Shown piece by piece: positions 27,248-35,583 of a DNA stretch of 64,000 nucleotides. The translations under genes and the position numbers were made by a program. Below the pieces are notes generated by a model. It worked only from the letters and a program-made list of their open reading frames with translations. It ran no database searches and was not told the DNA's origin. Each line of letters starts with the position of its first letter. Position 1 is the stretch's first letter. This stretch comes from Singulisphaera sp. GP187. Lineage in GTDB: Bacteria; Planctomycetota; Planctomycetia; Isosphaerales; Isosphaeraceae. The DNA is taken from positions 4,379,501 to 4,443,500 of the forward strand of contig NZ_FSRB01000001.1 in NCBI RefSeq assembly GCF_900129635.1. Direction: 5' to 3'.

Positions 27248-27317
27248 ATCCCATTTCTCAAACAAAACCTAAGCAAGTGGCTCTGGTTTTCCTTGATATT
27301 GAATCATGTGCAAGCCC

Positions 27318-27397
27318 TGGGTGCCACGGGTTGTACTCAACCCGTGAGCCAAACCCGGGGCGATCGCTCACGGGTTGAGTACAACCCGTGGCACCCA
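27318..27397. repeat. Palindromic repeat, 31-bp perfect arms
   Basis: Arms at 27318-27348 and 27367-27397 are exact complements (TGGGTGCCACGGGTTG...) with an 18-base loop. A diverged copy at about 61846-61919 is cut by an IS4 element. The flank (27400-27480) also matches the flank of that second copy (63498-63595), so the repeat family includes about 80 bases beyond the hairpin. Confidence 0.8.
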
Positions 27398-27607
27398 GCA
27401 GCCATTGTATCGCGATGGTCACCCATCAGAAAATCAAAGAAAGCCGAGACCAACGGCAGAGCCCCGAATGCGCATTGGGACGTCAAGCCGCAATGCGTCA
27501 GCAAACCCACAAGAAGCATCAATTAGCAGTTTATAAAAAACACGTTTTCTTAATTCGTCTCGTACCAACTCTCTCAAGGGGCCGGCATCACGTCTGGGAA
27601 GAACGTG

Positions 27608-27634
27608 GCCTCCGCGGGAGTGACCCGCGGAGGC
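27608..27634. terminator. Hairpin 3' of fumarase
   Basis: A perfect 11-bp stem (GCCTCCGCGGG / CCCGCGGAGGC) with a 5-base loop, about 100 bases downstream of the minus-strand fumarase stop. There is no T run, so it could equally be a repeat element. Confidence 0.4.
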
Positions 27635-27734
27635 TTACGGCTGGAAAAGGTCACCGCGTTGATCCTTTCAAAAACCCGTCTTCCCAGAAATAAAAACGGG
27701 TTTCGCGAGTCGCGAGATGACGCTTTTCATTTTT

Positions 27735-29360
27735 TTACGAGAGCACGGGGAGTTGGCTGAAGAACTCATTTCCCTTGTCGTCGACGAGGATGAACGCCGG
27801 GAAATCGACGACCTCGATCTTGTAGACGGCCTCCATGCCGAGTTCAGGGTATTCGAGAAGACCGACCTCCTTGATGTTCTCCTGGGCCAAGAGCGCGGCG
27901 GGGCCGCCGATGGAGCCGAGATAGAAACCACCGTGCTCTTTGCAGGCGTCGGTCACGGCCTTCGAGCGGTTGCCCTTGGCGATCATGACCATCGATCCGC
28001 CGTTCGCCTGAAAGAGGTCGACATAGCTGTCCATGCGGCCCGCGGTCGTCGGCCCGAACGATCCCGAGGGGAGCCCCTCGGGCGTCTTGGCGGGGCCGGC
28101 ATAGTAGACCGGGTGGTCTTTGAGGTAGGTGGGCATCGACTCGCCGCGGTCGAGTCGTTCCTTGATCTTGGCGTGCGCGATGTCGCGGGCCACGATGATC
28201 GTCCCGATCAATCGCAATGGGGTGGCGACCGGGTATCGCGACAGCTCCGCGCGAATTTCGCTCATCGGGCGGTTGAGGTCGATCGCGACCCCGTGCTCCG
28301 CGCCGAGCCCCGCGCGGTGCTCGCCGGGGAGGAATCGCGCGGGGTTGCGCTCCAGCTTCTCGACCCAGAGGCCGTCGCGGTCGATCCGCGCCTTGAGGTT
28401 GCGATCCGCAGAGCAGGAGACGCCAATCCCGACCGGACACGAGGCCCCATGGCGCGGCAGACGGATGACTCGGGCATCGAGGGCGAAGTACTTGCCGCCG
28501 AATTGGGCCCCAATCCCACTGCGTCGCGCCAGGGCCACGACTTTTTCCTCGAGCGCCGGGTCGCGGAACGCTCGGCCCAGCGCGTTCCCTTCGGTCGGCA
28601 GGTGGTCGAGGTAGCCCGCGCTGGCGAACTTCACGGTCTTCATCGTCGCCTCGGCCGAGGTCCCGCCGATCACGATCGCGAGGTGGTAGGGCGGGCACGC
28701 GGCCGTGCCGAGCGAACGCAATTTCTGGTCGAGGAATTTCTCCAGGCTCGCCGGATTGAGGAGCGCCTTGGTCTCCTGGAAGAGGAGCGACTTGTTGGCC
28801 GACCCGCCCCCTTTGGCCACGAAGAGGAACTCATACGTCCCCCCGTTCGTGGCCATGACGTCGATCTGGGCCGGCAGGTTCGTCCCGGTATTGGCTTCCT
28901 CGAACATCGAGAGCGGGACGGTCTGAGAGTATCGCAGGTTTTCCTTTTGATAGGTCTCGAAGATCCCCCGCGAGAGCCACTCCTCATCCACGACGCCGGT
29001 CCAGACCCGCTGGCCCTTTTTGGCGACGATCGTGGCCGTGCCGGTGTCCTGGCACATCGGCAACCTGAAGCCCGAAGCCACGACGGCGTTCTTGAGCAAG
29101 GCCAGGGCAACACCCCGGTCATTGGGCGAGGCCTCGGGATCGTCGAAGATCGCGGCCACTTTGGCGAGGTGCGCCTCGCGATAGAGGAACGAAACGTCGC
29201 GGAACGCCTCGCGTGCCAGGGCCAACAAGCCCTCGGGCGCCACCTTGAGGATCTCTTGTCCCTCGAATGTCACGGTCGAGACGTAATCCGAAGTCAGGTG
29301 ACGATACGAGGTCGGGTCGGGACCGAGCGGAAACGGGGCCTGGTAGGCAAACTCCGGCAT
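27735..29360 (-). CDS. Fumarate hydratase class I
   Basis: 541 residues from the ATG at 29360; a TTG five codons upstream is possible. It interconverts fumarate and malate in the TCA cycle with a [4Fe-4S] cluster. C103 (PMCQDTGT), C222 (GTAACPPYHLA) and C316 (GVSCSADRN) align with the three cluster cysteines of E. coli FumA/FumB (105, 224, 318). Other landmarks are KGGGSANKS and the GSFGPTTAGRMDSYVDLFQ region. It is a single-chain class I enzyme of normal length. It stands alone between repeat-rich gaps. Confidence 0.96.
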   Translation of the reverse strand: MPEFAYQAPFPLGPDPTSYRHLTSDYVSTVTFEGQEILKVAPEGLLALAREAFRDVSFLYREAHLAKVAAIFDDPEASPNDRGVALALLKNAVVASGFRLPMCQDTGTATIVAKKGQRVWTGVVDEEWLSRGIFETYQKENLRYSQTVPLSMFEEANTGTNLPAQIDVMATNGGTYEFLFVAKGGGSANKSLLFQETKALLNPASLEKFLDQKLRSLGTAACPPYHLAIVIGGTSAEATMKTVKFASAGYLDHLPTEGNALGRAFRDPALEEKVVALARRSGIGAQFGGKYFALDARVIRLPRHGASCPVGIGVSCSADRNLKARIDRDGLWVEKLERNPARFLPGEHRAGLGAEHGVAIDLNRPMSEIRAELSRYPVATPLRLIGTIIVARDIAHAKIKERLDRGESMPTYLKDHPVYYAGPAKTPEGLPSGSFGPTTAGRMDSYVDLFQANGGSMVMIAKGNRSKAVTDACKEHGGFYLGSIGGPAALLAQENIKEVGLLEYPELGMEAVYKIEVVDFPAFILVDDKGNEFFSQLPVLS

Positions 29361-29729
29361 GGAAGGGTTTCCCAAGGATCAGACTCAGCTCCAATCAAGG
29401 AGCGATACGGGTCGAAGTTCCTGCGCGTCACGCTCTATCCTGGCAACACGCGGGTTTTATTGCAACGACGACCGAGAGGAGGGGATCGCGCGAGGACAGC
29501 CAAGGCGTTCTGCACAAACTGGAGAAATTAGAGAAATGAGGACAGGAAAATTCCTGATATCCAACATGAGAGACCAGGCCTAATCCCAATCTTATACAAC
29601 CCAATGTTTTCATATTTTTGCCCAATCGAGTCAGATAGAGTCTTGCGAAAATCACGGCTTGAGCGGAGCCAGTCGCAAGGAAACAGGGCCGTCTGTCTGC
29701 CCCGGAGGCTGAAAATCACGGGAGAAACT

Positions 29730-29840
29730 CGTTCCCACGCTCTGCGTGGGAATGCCGTTTTGGCCGCTCTGCGGCCCCACCCGCCGGGGAAGACGACGCG
29801 GAGCGTCGCAGACGGCATTCCCACGCAGAGCGTGGGAACG
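29730..29840. repeat. Palindromic repeat, 29-bp perfect arms
   Basis: Arms at 29730-29758 and 29812-29840 are exact complements (CGTTCCCACGCTCTGCGTGG...). Each arm itself contains a small hairpin (ACGCTCTGCGT). The 53-base centre is GC-rich. It lies in a 700-base gap between fumarase and the next gene; the rest of that gap (29850-30100) is AT-rich with no gene seen. Confidence 0.8.
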
Positions 29841-30169
29841 AATCCTTGCCACAGTCTCCTTGAGCGTCAGCAGAAAGTTTAAATCAACACTGAGCAGATT
29901 CGACGCTGAGGCTTTGGATCTTTCGCACTTTAAATCCAATTCATATTTAAAACAAAAGCAATTACAAAACTTACAAATTACCAATAAATATATCGTTGCC
30001 TCATCGAACCACCACGCCTTCGACAAAATCTCGATCGAAAGTCTAACCTCGGATCGCAAAGTCTCCAGATCCCTTGGGAACTTTTCCTCCCGACAATCCA
30101 TCTAACGGACGGACGGACGGGACCGGCCCGCGACCATCGCGGGCTCACACAGGGACGAGAGGTGCTGAA

Positions 30170-30760
30170 ATGGCAACGCGATCGACCGTGGCCTGCGTTT
30201 TCGCTCTGGGAACTTTCTGGTTGGCGACGATCACACCGCCCAGCGCGGCAGAGGGTCAGAAGGGCAAGGCGAACCACACGGAAAAGGCGGGCCATTCGCA
30301 ACCAGGCCGCAACCCGATTGGGAAGGCCGAACCGGATTTCATGATCTGGAGGCAGAAAGCCCAGCTCGAATTGGAGGTTCTCCAGGCCCAGGTCGAGGCA
30401 AAGAAGGCTGAGATTCTCCTTCGTGAAGCCGAGTATCGCGCGAAACGGCTCGCTCCGGATCTGGTGATCCTCGAGAAACTGGACGATCCGATCTCAATGT
30501 CGTTCGGCAACGAGACGCCGTTGGAAGACGTGCTGAAGTACATCAAGCGAGCGACAACCGGGACAAACGACAACGGAATCCCGATCTACGTCGATCCGAT
30601 GGGCTTGCAAAAGGCGGAAAAGTCGATGACTTCGCCAGTGACCTTGGACCTCGAAGGAGTTCCCCTCAAGACCACTCTACGTCTGATCCTGAAACAAGTT
30701 GGCCTGACCTACACCGTGAAGGATGGGTTGCTGACGATCACGGCCAAGGAATCGAACTGA
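30170..30760 (+). CDS. Secreted protein with a C-terminal STN-like domain
   Basis: 196 residues from the ATG at 30170 (GAGAGG upstream), starting a signal peptide (TVACVFALGTFWLATITPPSAA). The middle (about 55-95) is a charged helix (QLELEVLQAQVEAKKAEILLREAEYRAKR). Residues about 115-195 resemble the STN domain of secretins and TonB-dependent receptors: PLEDVLKYIKRAT, GIPIYVDP, LDLEGVPLKTTLRLILKQVGLTYTVKDGLLTITA. It has no secretin channel part and stands alone. The role is unknown; binding of a partner or carbohydrate in the periplasm is possible. Confidence 0.7.
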   Translation: MATRSTVACVFALGTFWLATITPPSAAEGQKGKANHTEKAGHSQPGRNPIGKAEPDFMIWRQKAQLELEVLQAQVEAKKAEILLREAEYRAKRLAPDLVILEKLDDPISMSFGNETPLEDVLKYIKRATTGTNDNGIPIYVDPMGLQKAEKSMTSPVTLDLEGVPLKTTLRLILKQVGLTYTVKDGLLTITAKESN

Positions 30761-30913
30761 ACGTACCGGGCCTTCATCATTTAAGTTCTTGGCCGATCCC
30801 CCGACCTCGAGCTTTCTTCGCTCCACGAGAATCCCGCTGGGCGAGTTCAATAGCCGCCGACCGCGATCCCGTGGAGCCAGTCCCCAGACATACATCCAAG
30901 GAGGAAACGGACG

Positions 30914-31126
30914 ATGATTCCCATCGACAAGAATTCCGAACCGCCCAACCTCAAACCCAGCGGAGTGCGTCCACCGCCAGAGATCGCCCCTCAGACTCAG
31001 CCGAACCTTGGCTCTGGCCCGGATCCATCGCCTGCCAAGGCACCCACTCTTGATCCGGAATTGGCCCGAATCTTCGAGGCCAGTTGGGCACAGAATGAGG
31101 AAGCGTACCGGTTCCTGGGCCAATAA
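30914..31126 (+). CDS. Small proline-rich protein, probable antitoxin partner
   Basis: 70 residues. A strong ribosome-binding site (AAGGAGGAAACGGACG) precedes the ATG at 30914. The first 45 residues are proline-rich and unstructured; the last 25 (LDPELARIFEASWAQNEEAY) form a likely amphipathic helix. Its TAA overlaps the next ATG by one base (TAATG), the usual coupling of antitoxin and toxin genes. It does not look like Phd, so an antitoxin role is inferred from position and size only. Confidence 0.55.
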   Translation: MIPIDKNSEPPNLKPSGVRPPPEIAPQTQPNLGSGPDPSPAKAPTLDPELARIFEASWAQNEEAYRFLGQ

Positions 31127-31552
31127 TGAAACCGACAAACGAGACGATCTACCTCACGTTCGATCGAGTCATCGCGTTGCATGCCGCGGTTTTGGAACGG
31201 ACCGGGTCGCCCCCTTGTCCGCTGCTCTTCTCCGAAAAGCTGGACTCCGCCCTACGCCGCCCACTACAACCAGGCCGACCTGATCGAGCAGGCAATCATC
31301 CTGGGCGTCGCCATCAGCCAGTCCCAGGCCTTCGAGGACGGCAACAAACGCGTGGCGTTCGCCGCGGCCGACTCGTTCCTCCGCCTCAACGGCCTCGTCT
31401 TCGTCGGCACGCCGATGGACCTGGCGGAGCGACTCGTCGCCGTCGCCGATCCGGCGAGCAACGCGATTCGGGATGCCCGGATCGAAGCGCTTGCCACCTG
31501 GGTTCGATCGTACGTCATTGAAGGTGATGGCACCTTGGTGGTCAAACGCTAG
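31126..31552 (+). pseudogene. Doc/Fic-type toxin, frameshifted
   Basis: The first part (31126-about 31245) reads NETIYLTFDRVIALHAAVLER up to LLFSEKLDSALRRP, the normal start of Doc-like proteins. The second part (about 31247-31552) continues in the +1 frame with AAHYNQADLIEQAIILG, then SQSQAFEDGNKRVAFAAADS. A small deletion between the two breaks the frame. The Fic motif is normally H-x-F-x-D-x-N-K-R; here the histidine position reads Q (QAFEDGNKR). Active Doc proteins phosphorylate or AMPylate targets such as elongation factor Tu. As sequenced this copy should be inactive. Confidence 0.75.
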
Positions 31553-31694
31553 ACTGGCCCGCGTCCCCACGCCGGCCTTGGCAAATCGCACCGAGGCCAG
31601 TTCTTATCAAGCGGCACGTTCGCCAGCGGTGAAGCAAACTGATCCTGGCGCGGCTGCTGCTGACGTTCGGCGCGGCGGGCGTTACAATCGGGCG

Positions 31695-33173
31695 ATGAAT
31701 GTCATTGTGGTCGTCTGCAACAGCTTGCATCTGGGCTTCCTCGGCGCGTACGGCAACGGCTGGATCGAAACGCCCCACCTCGACCGCTTAGCGGCCGAAG
31801 GGGTCGTCTTCGACCACCACTTTCCCGAGAACTTGACGACGCTGCCCACCCGCCGCTCCTGGTGGACCGGCCGCTACGGGTTTCCCGACCCCGCGCAAGG
31901 CTGGACCCCGCTTCAGCCCGATGAGGCGATCCTCCCCGACCTGCTCTGGAACCAAGGCGTCCGCACCGCGCTCATCTCCGACGTCCCCCTGCTCCGCGAC
32001 GTCGGGCAAGGATATGGCCGCGGGTTTGATGAGGTTCGCTGGATCCGGGGACAAGGGTATGACCCGCTCGTCCCGCCCGGCGACCCGCGCGCGGGCAAAG
32101 TCCGGATCAGCGAGGAGCCGGGGCTCCGGCTCCCGCCCAAGGACGACCCGGATTACGACCTCTGGAAGGGGCGTTGGGAGCAGTTCCTGAGAAACAGGGC
32201 CGTGCTCCAGACCGACCGGGAGGAGAACACAGGGGTCGCCCGCACCGTCCGCTCGGCCATCGACTGGCTCGAGACCCAAGGGACGAAGCCGGACCCGTTC
32301 CTGCTCTGGCTCGACTTGTTCAGCCCGCACGGCCCCTGGGATACGCCCGAGCCCTACCGCGACCAGTACGCGGCCGCCGAGCCCGACGAGTTCGAGGCTG
32401 GCGACGAAGGGGACCTCGTCGAGGACGAGAGCGACGAAGAGCTCGACCTCGAGGAGGTCCGCGCCCTGATCGACGTGCCGGCCGGCGCGGTCGGCGACGT
32501 GCTCGACGAGGCGGAGCTGCTCCGGCTGCGCCGGACTTACGCCGGAACGGTCACCCTGGTCGACCGCTGGCTCGGCGAGTTATTCGACGCCCTGAAACGC
32601 CAAGGGCGAATGGATGACACCCTGATCATCTTCACCAGTGACCAGGGAGAACCGCTCGGCGAGCACGGGCTGGTGCGGCGGTTCCGCCCCTGGCTCTACG
32701 AAGAGTTGGTCCACACCCCGTTGATCATCCGGATGCCCGGCGGCCGGTTCGGGGGCGGACGGCACAAGGCCCTGGTGCAGACGGTGGATCTGCTGCCGAC
32801 GATCCTCGGGGCGCTTGGGTTGCCGCCGAGCGAACAGGCCCACGGCCACGACTTGCTCCCGCTGATCCGAGGGGAGCAGACCAAGGTTCGCGACTACGCC
32901 TGCATGGGGATGGATGTGGAGGAGTTCGCCATCCGGACCCACATCTGGCACCTGATCGTCCCGATCGAGACCGATCCCGACGATCCCCCGAGACCCCCGG
33001 AACTGTACCGGAAGCCCGAGGACCGCTGGGATCAAAACAACGTCATCAATCGCTACCCCGAAGTGGCGGACCACCTTGAGTTAACGCTGCGACGGTTCGC
33101 CGAGGCGGTGGGTCGAGGCGCGCTCGACGCCCTGCCTCTGCTCCGCGAGGTTGCCCGATTCTCGCCGGACTGA
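31695..33173 (+). CDS. Sulfatase-like hydrolase lacking canonical active-site residues
   Basis: 492 residues; ATG at 31695 at the start of the conserved core. The overall sulfatase fold is clear: NVIVVVCNSLHLGFLGAYG, TPHLDRLAAEGVVFDHHF, DPFLLWLDLFSPHGPW, TLIIFTSDQGEPLGEHG and TPLIIRMPGG. Key positions differ. The formylglycine motif C/S-x-P-x-R is T49-L-P-T-R53, so no formylglycine can form. The usual first metal aspartates are N9-S10. The usual D-H/N pair is D316-Q317. An acidic insert (about 232-260) is unusual. It may be a non-catalytic paralogue or use another chemistry. No signal peptide is visible, so it is probably cytoplasmic. The 3' end overlaps the convergent lipoprotein gene by 93 bases. 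Confidence 0.85.
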   Translation: MNVIVVVCNSLHLGFLGAYGNGWIETPHLDRLAAEGVVFDHHFPENLTTLPTRRSWWTGRYGFPDPAQGWTPLQPDEAILPDLLWNQGVRTALISDVPLLRDVGQGYGRGFDEVRWIRGQGYDPLVPPGDPRAGKVRISEEPGLRLPPKDDPDYDLWKGRWEQFLRNRAVLQTDREENTGVARTVRSAIDWLETQGTKPDPFLLWLDLFSPHGPWDTPEPYRDQYAAAEPDEFEAGDEGDLVEDESDEELDLEEVRALIDVPAGAVGDVLDEAELLRLRRTYAGTVTLVDRWLGELFDALKRQGRMDDTLIIFTSDQGEPLGEHGLVRRFRPWLYEELVHTPLIIRMPGGRFGGGRHKALVQTVDLLPTILGALGLPPSEQAHGHDLLPLIRGEQTKVRDYACMGMDVEEFAIRTHIWHLIVPIETDPDDPPRPPELYRKPEDRWDQNNVINRYPEVADHLELTLRRFAEAVGRGALDALPLLREVARFSPD

Positions 33174-34193
33174 GTCAGGGTTGATGAAGGCTTGGCCGGC
33201 CACCCGGACGCGACGGATGAAGCGGGAAACCACCGTCGTTCGCCGGGCGGTGGCTGAAGTCAGGTCGGTCCGCGCCATCGGCACGAGGTGCGGGTCGCGC
33301 ACGGCCGGCTTGGCGGGGCGCCGAAAGGCAAGCTCGGAGATCCAGGTCGACGGACCATCCTGATCGTGGTCCTGAACCAGGGGAACCTGGGCTTGCGGCT
33401 GCCAGCGCGGGCGGCCGGCGAGCACCAGATCGTCGGCATGCTCCAGCTCGAGCGTCTTGGGGGGCATGGCCGTCCCGTCACCCACCGCCAGGTCAGGGCC
33501 GGACAGAGGAACGTCGAGAGCGCCCGCGGGGGGCAACTGACCGGTCGAGGCGGACGACTGGCTGGTGACGACCGCGGAAACCGGCACCACATCCCCTCGA
33601 CGTTCGCGGAAATGGGTCGACGTGACGGGCTGCCCCTGGAGCGTCGGCTCAGGAGCATTCCCCTGAGGTAACTCGCGAAGCTCGGGGGAGGAGAGGGAGA
33701 GCGTACCGGCCTCCGGACCCAGCGGACCGGGGGAATCCTCGTCCGCCGCCGGGGCGGTCGCGGGGGTCATCGACGTGCGAACGCCGAAGAAGTCGGGCGG
33801 CGCAGCGTCCCACACACTCCGCACAAGATCCCCCTCATACAAGGGGAAGTAACGCACGACGCCCCCCGCTGCAGGAACCGCGACCGGTCGTGACGACGGC
33901 GGCAGCGTTGCGGACGGCGGGGGTGGCGACGGCGGCGTGGTGCGCGAGGCGGTGGAGACCGACGGCACCATGGGCCGCGCCGCGACGGTCGGTACAAGGT
34001 TCGGCGAATTCGCCCCGAACGGCGACGGCCGCGGCGCAGCCGACGCCTGGCATGCACAACCGGGCCGGACCAGCCCGGTCGGCCGCGGTGGGACTGGGCC
34101 GTTCGCTGGAAAATGTTGGTGTTGATGGGTCCCGGCGCAGCCGGAAAGCCCCAAGACGAGCCCGATGATGGCGATGGCTCGTGTCCGTCTCAT
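33081..34193 (-). CDS. Proline-rich lipoprotein, unknown function
   Basis: 370 residues from the ATG at 34193, chosen for its GGAGGGA upstream and lipoprotein signal (AIAIIGLVLGLSGCAGT, lipid-bearing cysteine at about 20). The remainder is low-complexity, rich in P, A, S and T, with no repeats of fixed length and no domain. Its 3' end runs through the last 93 bases of the sulfatase gene on the other strand, so the last 31 residues may be a shadow and the true function may not need them. Localisation to the outer or inner membrane is inferred. Confidence 0.55.
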   Translation of the reverse strand: MRRTRAIAIIGLVLGLSGCAGTHQHQHFPANGPVPPRPTGLVRPGCACQASAAPRPSPFGANSPNLVPTVAARPMVPSVSTASRTTPPSPPPPSATLPPSSRPVAVPAAGGVVRYFPLYEGDLVRSVWDAAPPDFFGVRTSMTPATAPAADEDSPGPLGPEAGTLSLSSPELRELPQGNAPEPTLQGQPVTSTHFRERRGDVVPVSAVVTSQSSASTGQLPPAGALDVPLSGPDLAVGDGTAMPPKTLELEHADDLVLAGRPRWQPQAQVPLVQDHDQDGPSTWISELAFRRPAKPAVRDPHLVPMARTDLTSATARRTTVVSRFIRRVRVAGQAFINPDSVRRESGNLAEQRQGVERASTHRLGEPSQR

Positions 34194-34496
34194 GGCGACT
34201 CCCTCCGCCTTCGGCGTCAGTCCTCGTTCCACGAGGAATTCACAACCGGAAGATGACCGATCCCCTTGCATGTTGGTCATAGATCGGGCAGTCACGAAAC
34301 GAACATCCGGCGAAATCCGGAAACAAGGAAGCCCGAGAAGCCGAGAATTCCATTTTTCGCTACAATCGTTCCAGACACCCAGGTTGGACCGTGTAAAATT
34401 CTAGGGAAAGAGGAGACGAGGTCGGACGACGTCTAGGGCGAGGGGTCGCTCTCGTCACGATCCGTCACCGATCCGAAAAAAAAAGGAGGCTCGACG

Positions 34497-35030
34497 ATGG
34501 TCACGGCCGCCGTCGCCGAACAGTTCCTGGTGGCACCTTTGCTGGTCGACGTCGAGCTCGACGCAAAGCGTGCTTTGCTGGCGATGCTCGAGGAAAGCCA
34601 CGCGCCCGCGGGCGCGGTCCTGCTCGAGCAAGGGGAGCCGAACGACCACCTCTCGTTTCTGATCGAGGGGAGCGCGGTGATCGAGCGAGCGCTTCCCGGA
34701 GGCCGCAAGGAGATCCTGGCCAACCTCCACGCCCCCGCCGTGTTCGGCACCACCTCGTTTTTCCGCCCCACCCCTCCGACCATCACCGTTCGCGCCTCCA
34801 CCGACGTCTGCATCCTCACGATGGGCCATCCCGCGCACGATCTGCTTCGCCAGAACGATCCGCGCACGGCCGAATCCCTCGCCCTCGCGGTCGTCCGGGT
34901 CCTGGCCGAACGGTTCGACCTGCTCGACAAACGGGTTTCCGACTTCCTCGCCCAACATGCGGACGACCAACCCAAGACCACCGAGTGGTCCGGCTTCCGA
35001 GCCCGGCTGTTCGAGGATACGAACATCTAG
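34497..35030 (+). CDS. Cyclic nucleotide-binding-domain protein
   Basis: 177 residues; AAAAGGAGG precedes the ATG at 34497 by 8 bases. A single cNMP-binding beta-roll (about 15-130) is seen: GAVLLEQGEPNDHLSFLIEGSA, then GGRKEILANLHAPAVFGTTS. The last 45 residues are helical. There is no winged-helix DNA-binding domain as in CRP/FNR, so it is not a CRP-type regulator; a sensing or scaffolding role is possible. It is flanked by intergenic DNA on both sides and appears to be a single-gene unit. Confidence 0.8.
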   Translation: MVTAAVAEQFLVAPLLVDVELDAKRALLAMLEESHAPAGAVLLEQGEPNDHLSFLIEGSAVIERALPGGRKEILANLHAPAVFGTTSFFRPTPPTITVRASTDVCILTMGHPAHDLLRQNDPRTAESLALAVVRVLAERFDLLDKRVSDFLAQHADDQPKTTEWSGFRARLFEDTNI

Positions 35031-35583
35031 CAACGAGGGCCAAAGAAAGCTCCACCGGCCCTGATTGTCGACCTGCCTCGATCGCCCGGAACTCCTCGGG
35101 ATGCCCCCCTTGGAGTTCGGGTCCGGCCACCCGTTGCTTAGCTTCAGCCTTGCCGTCCCTCCGTTTGCGGGAGGCGACAACTTGCCCCATAATCCTCACA
35201 CCTCCTACAACCCCAATCAGGCAGTGGCCGACGATCCGCGTCCAGTGCGGCCTGAAAGGATTGAAAGTGGGTCAACCCCACGGATCAGGTGAAATAGGTC
35301 AGGTTCCAAACCCGCCCTCATTCAGGGGATCGGACAAAGATTTCGAGCGACCGTGCCTTGGAGTTGACGGCATGGGACTTGCCCCCCACAATAGGATCAA
35401 GGGAGTTCATCATGGTTCGCCCTCGCGCGTGCATGTCCAGCCGGGTCCCTCCAGGCGACCGGGCAGCACGAGCTTAGACTTCCGATCCGATCGAGATCAC
35501 CTTTCTTTGCGGCTTGAGCCGGGTGCTCGATGACGATCTGAGACGGAGCGAAGGGACAGTTCCGTCGGAGCATTTCTCAGGTC
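35031..35583. other. Intergenic region, 553 bp, no gene seen
   Basis: Between the cyclic-nucleotide-binding protein and the PIG-L gene. Short open frames exist but none has a ribosome-binding site or recognisable protein. No clear hairpin or repeat found. Confidence 0.4.

Noticed and set aside
30560..30760. Possible secretin channel protein based on the STN-like end
   Set aside because: The beta-barrel secretin domain is missing and the gene ends directly after the STN-like part.
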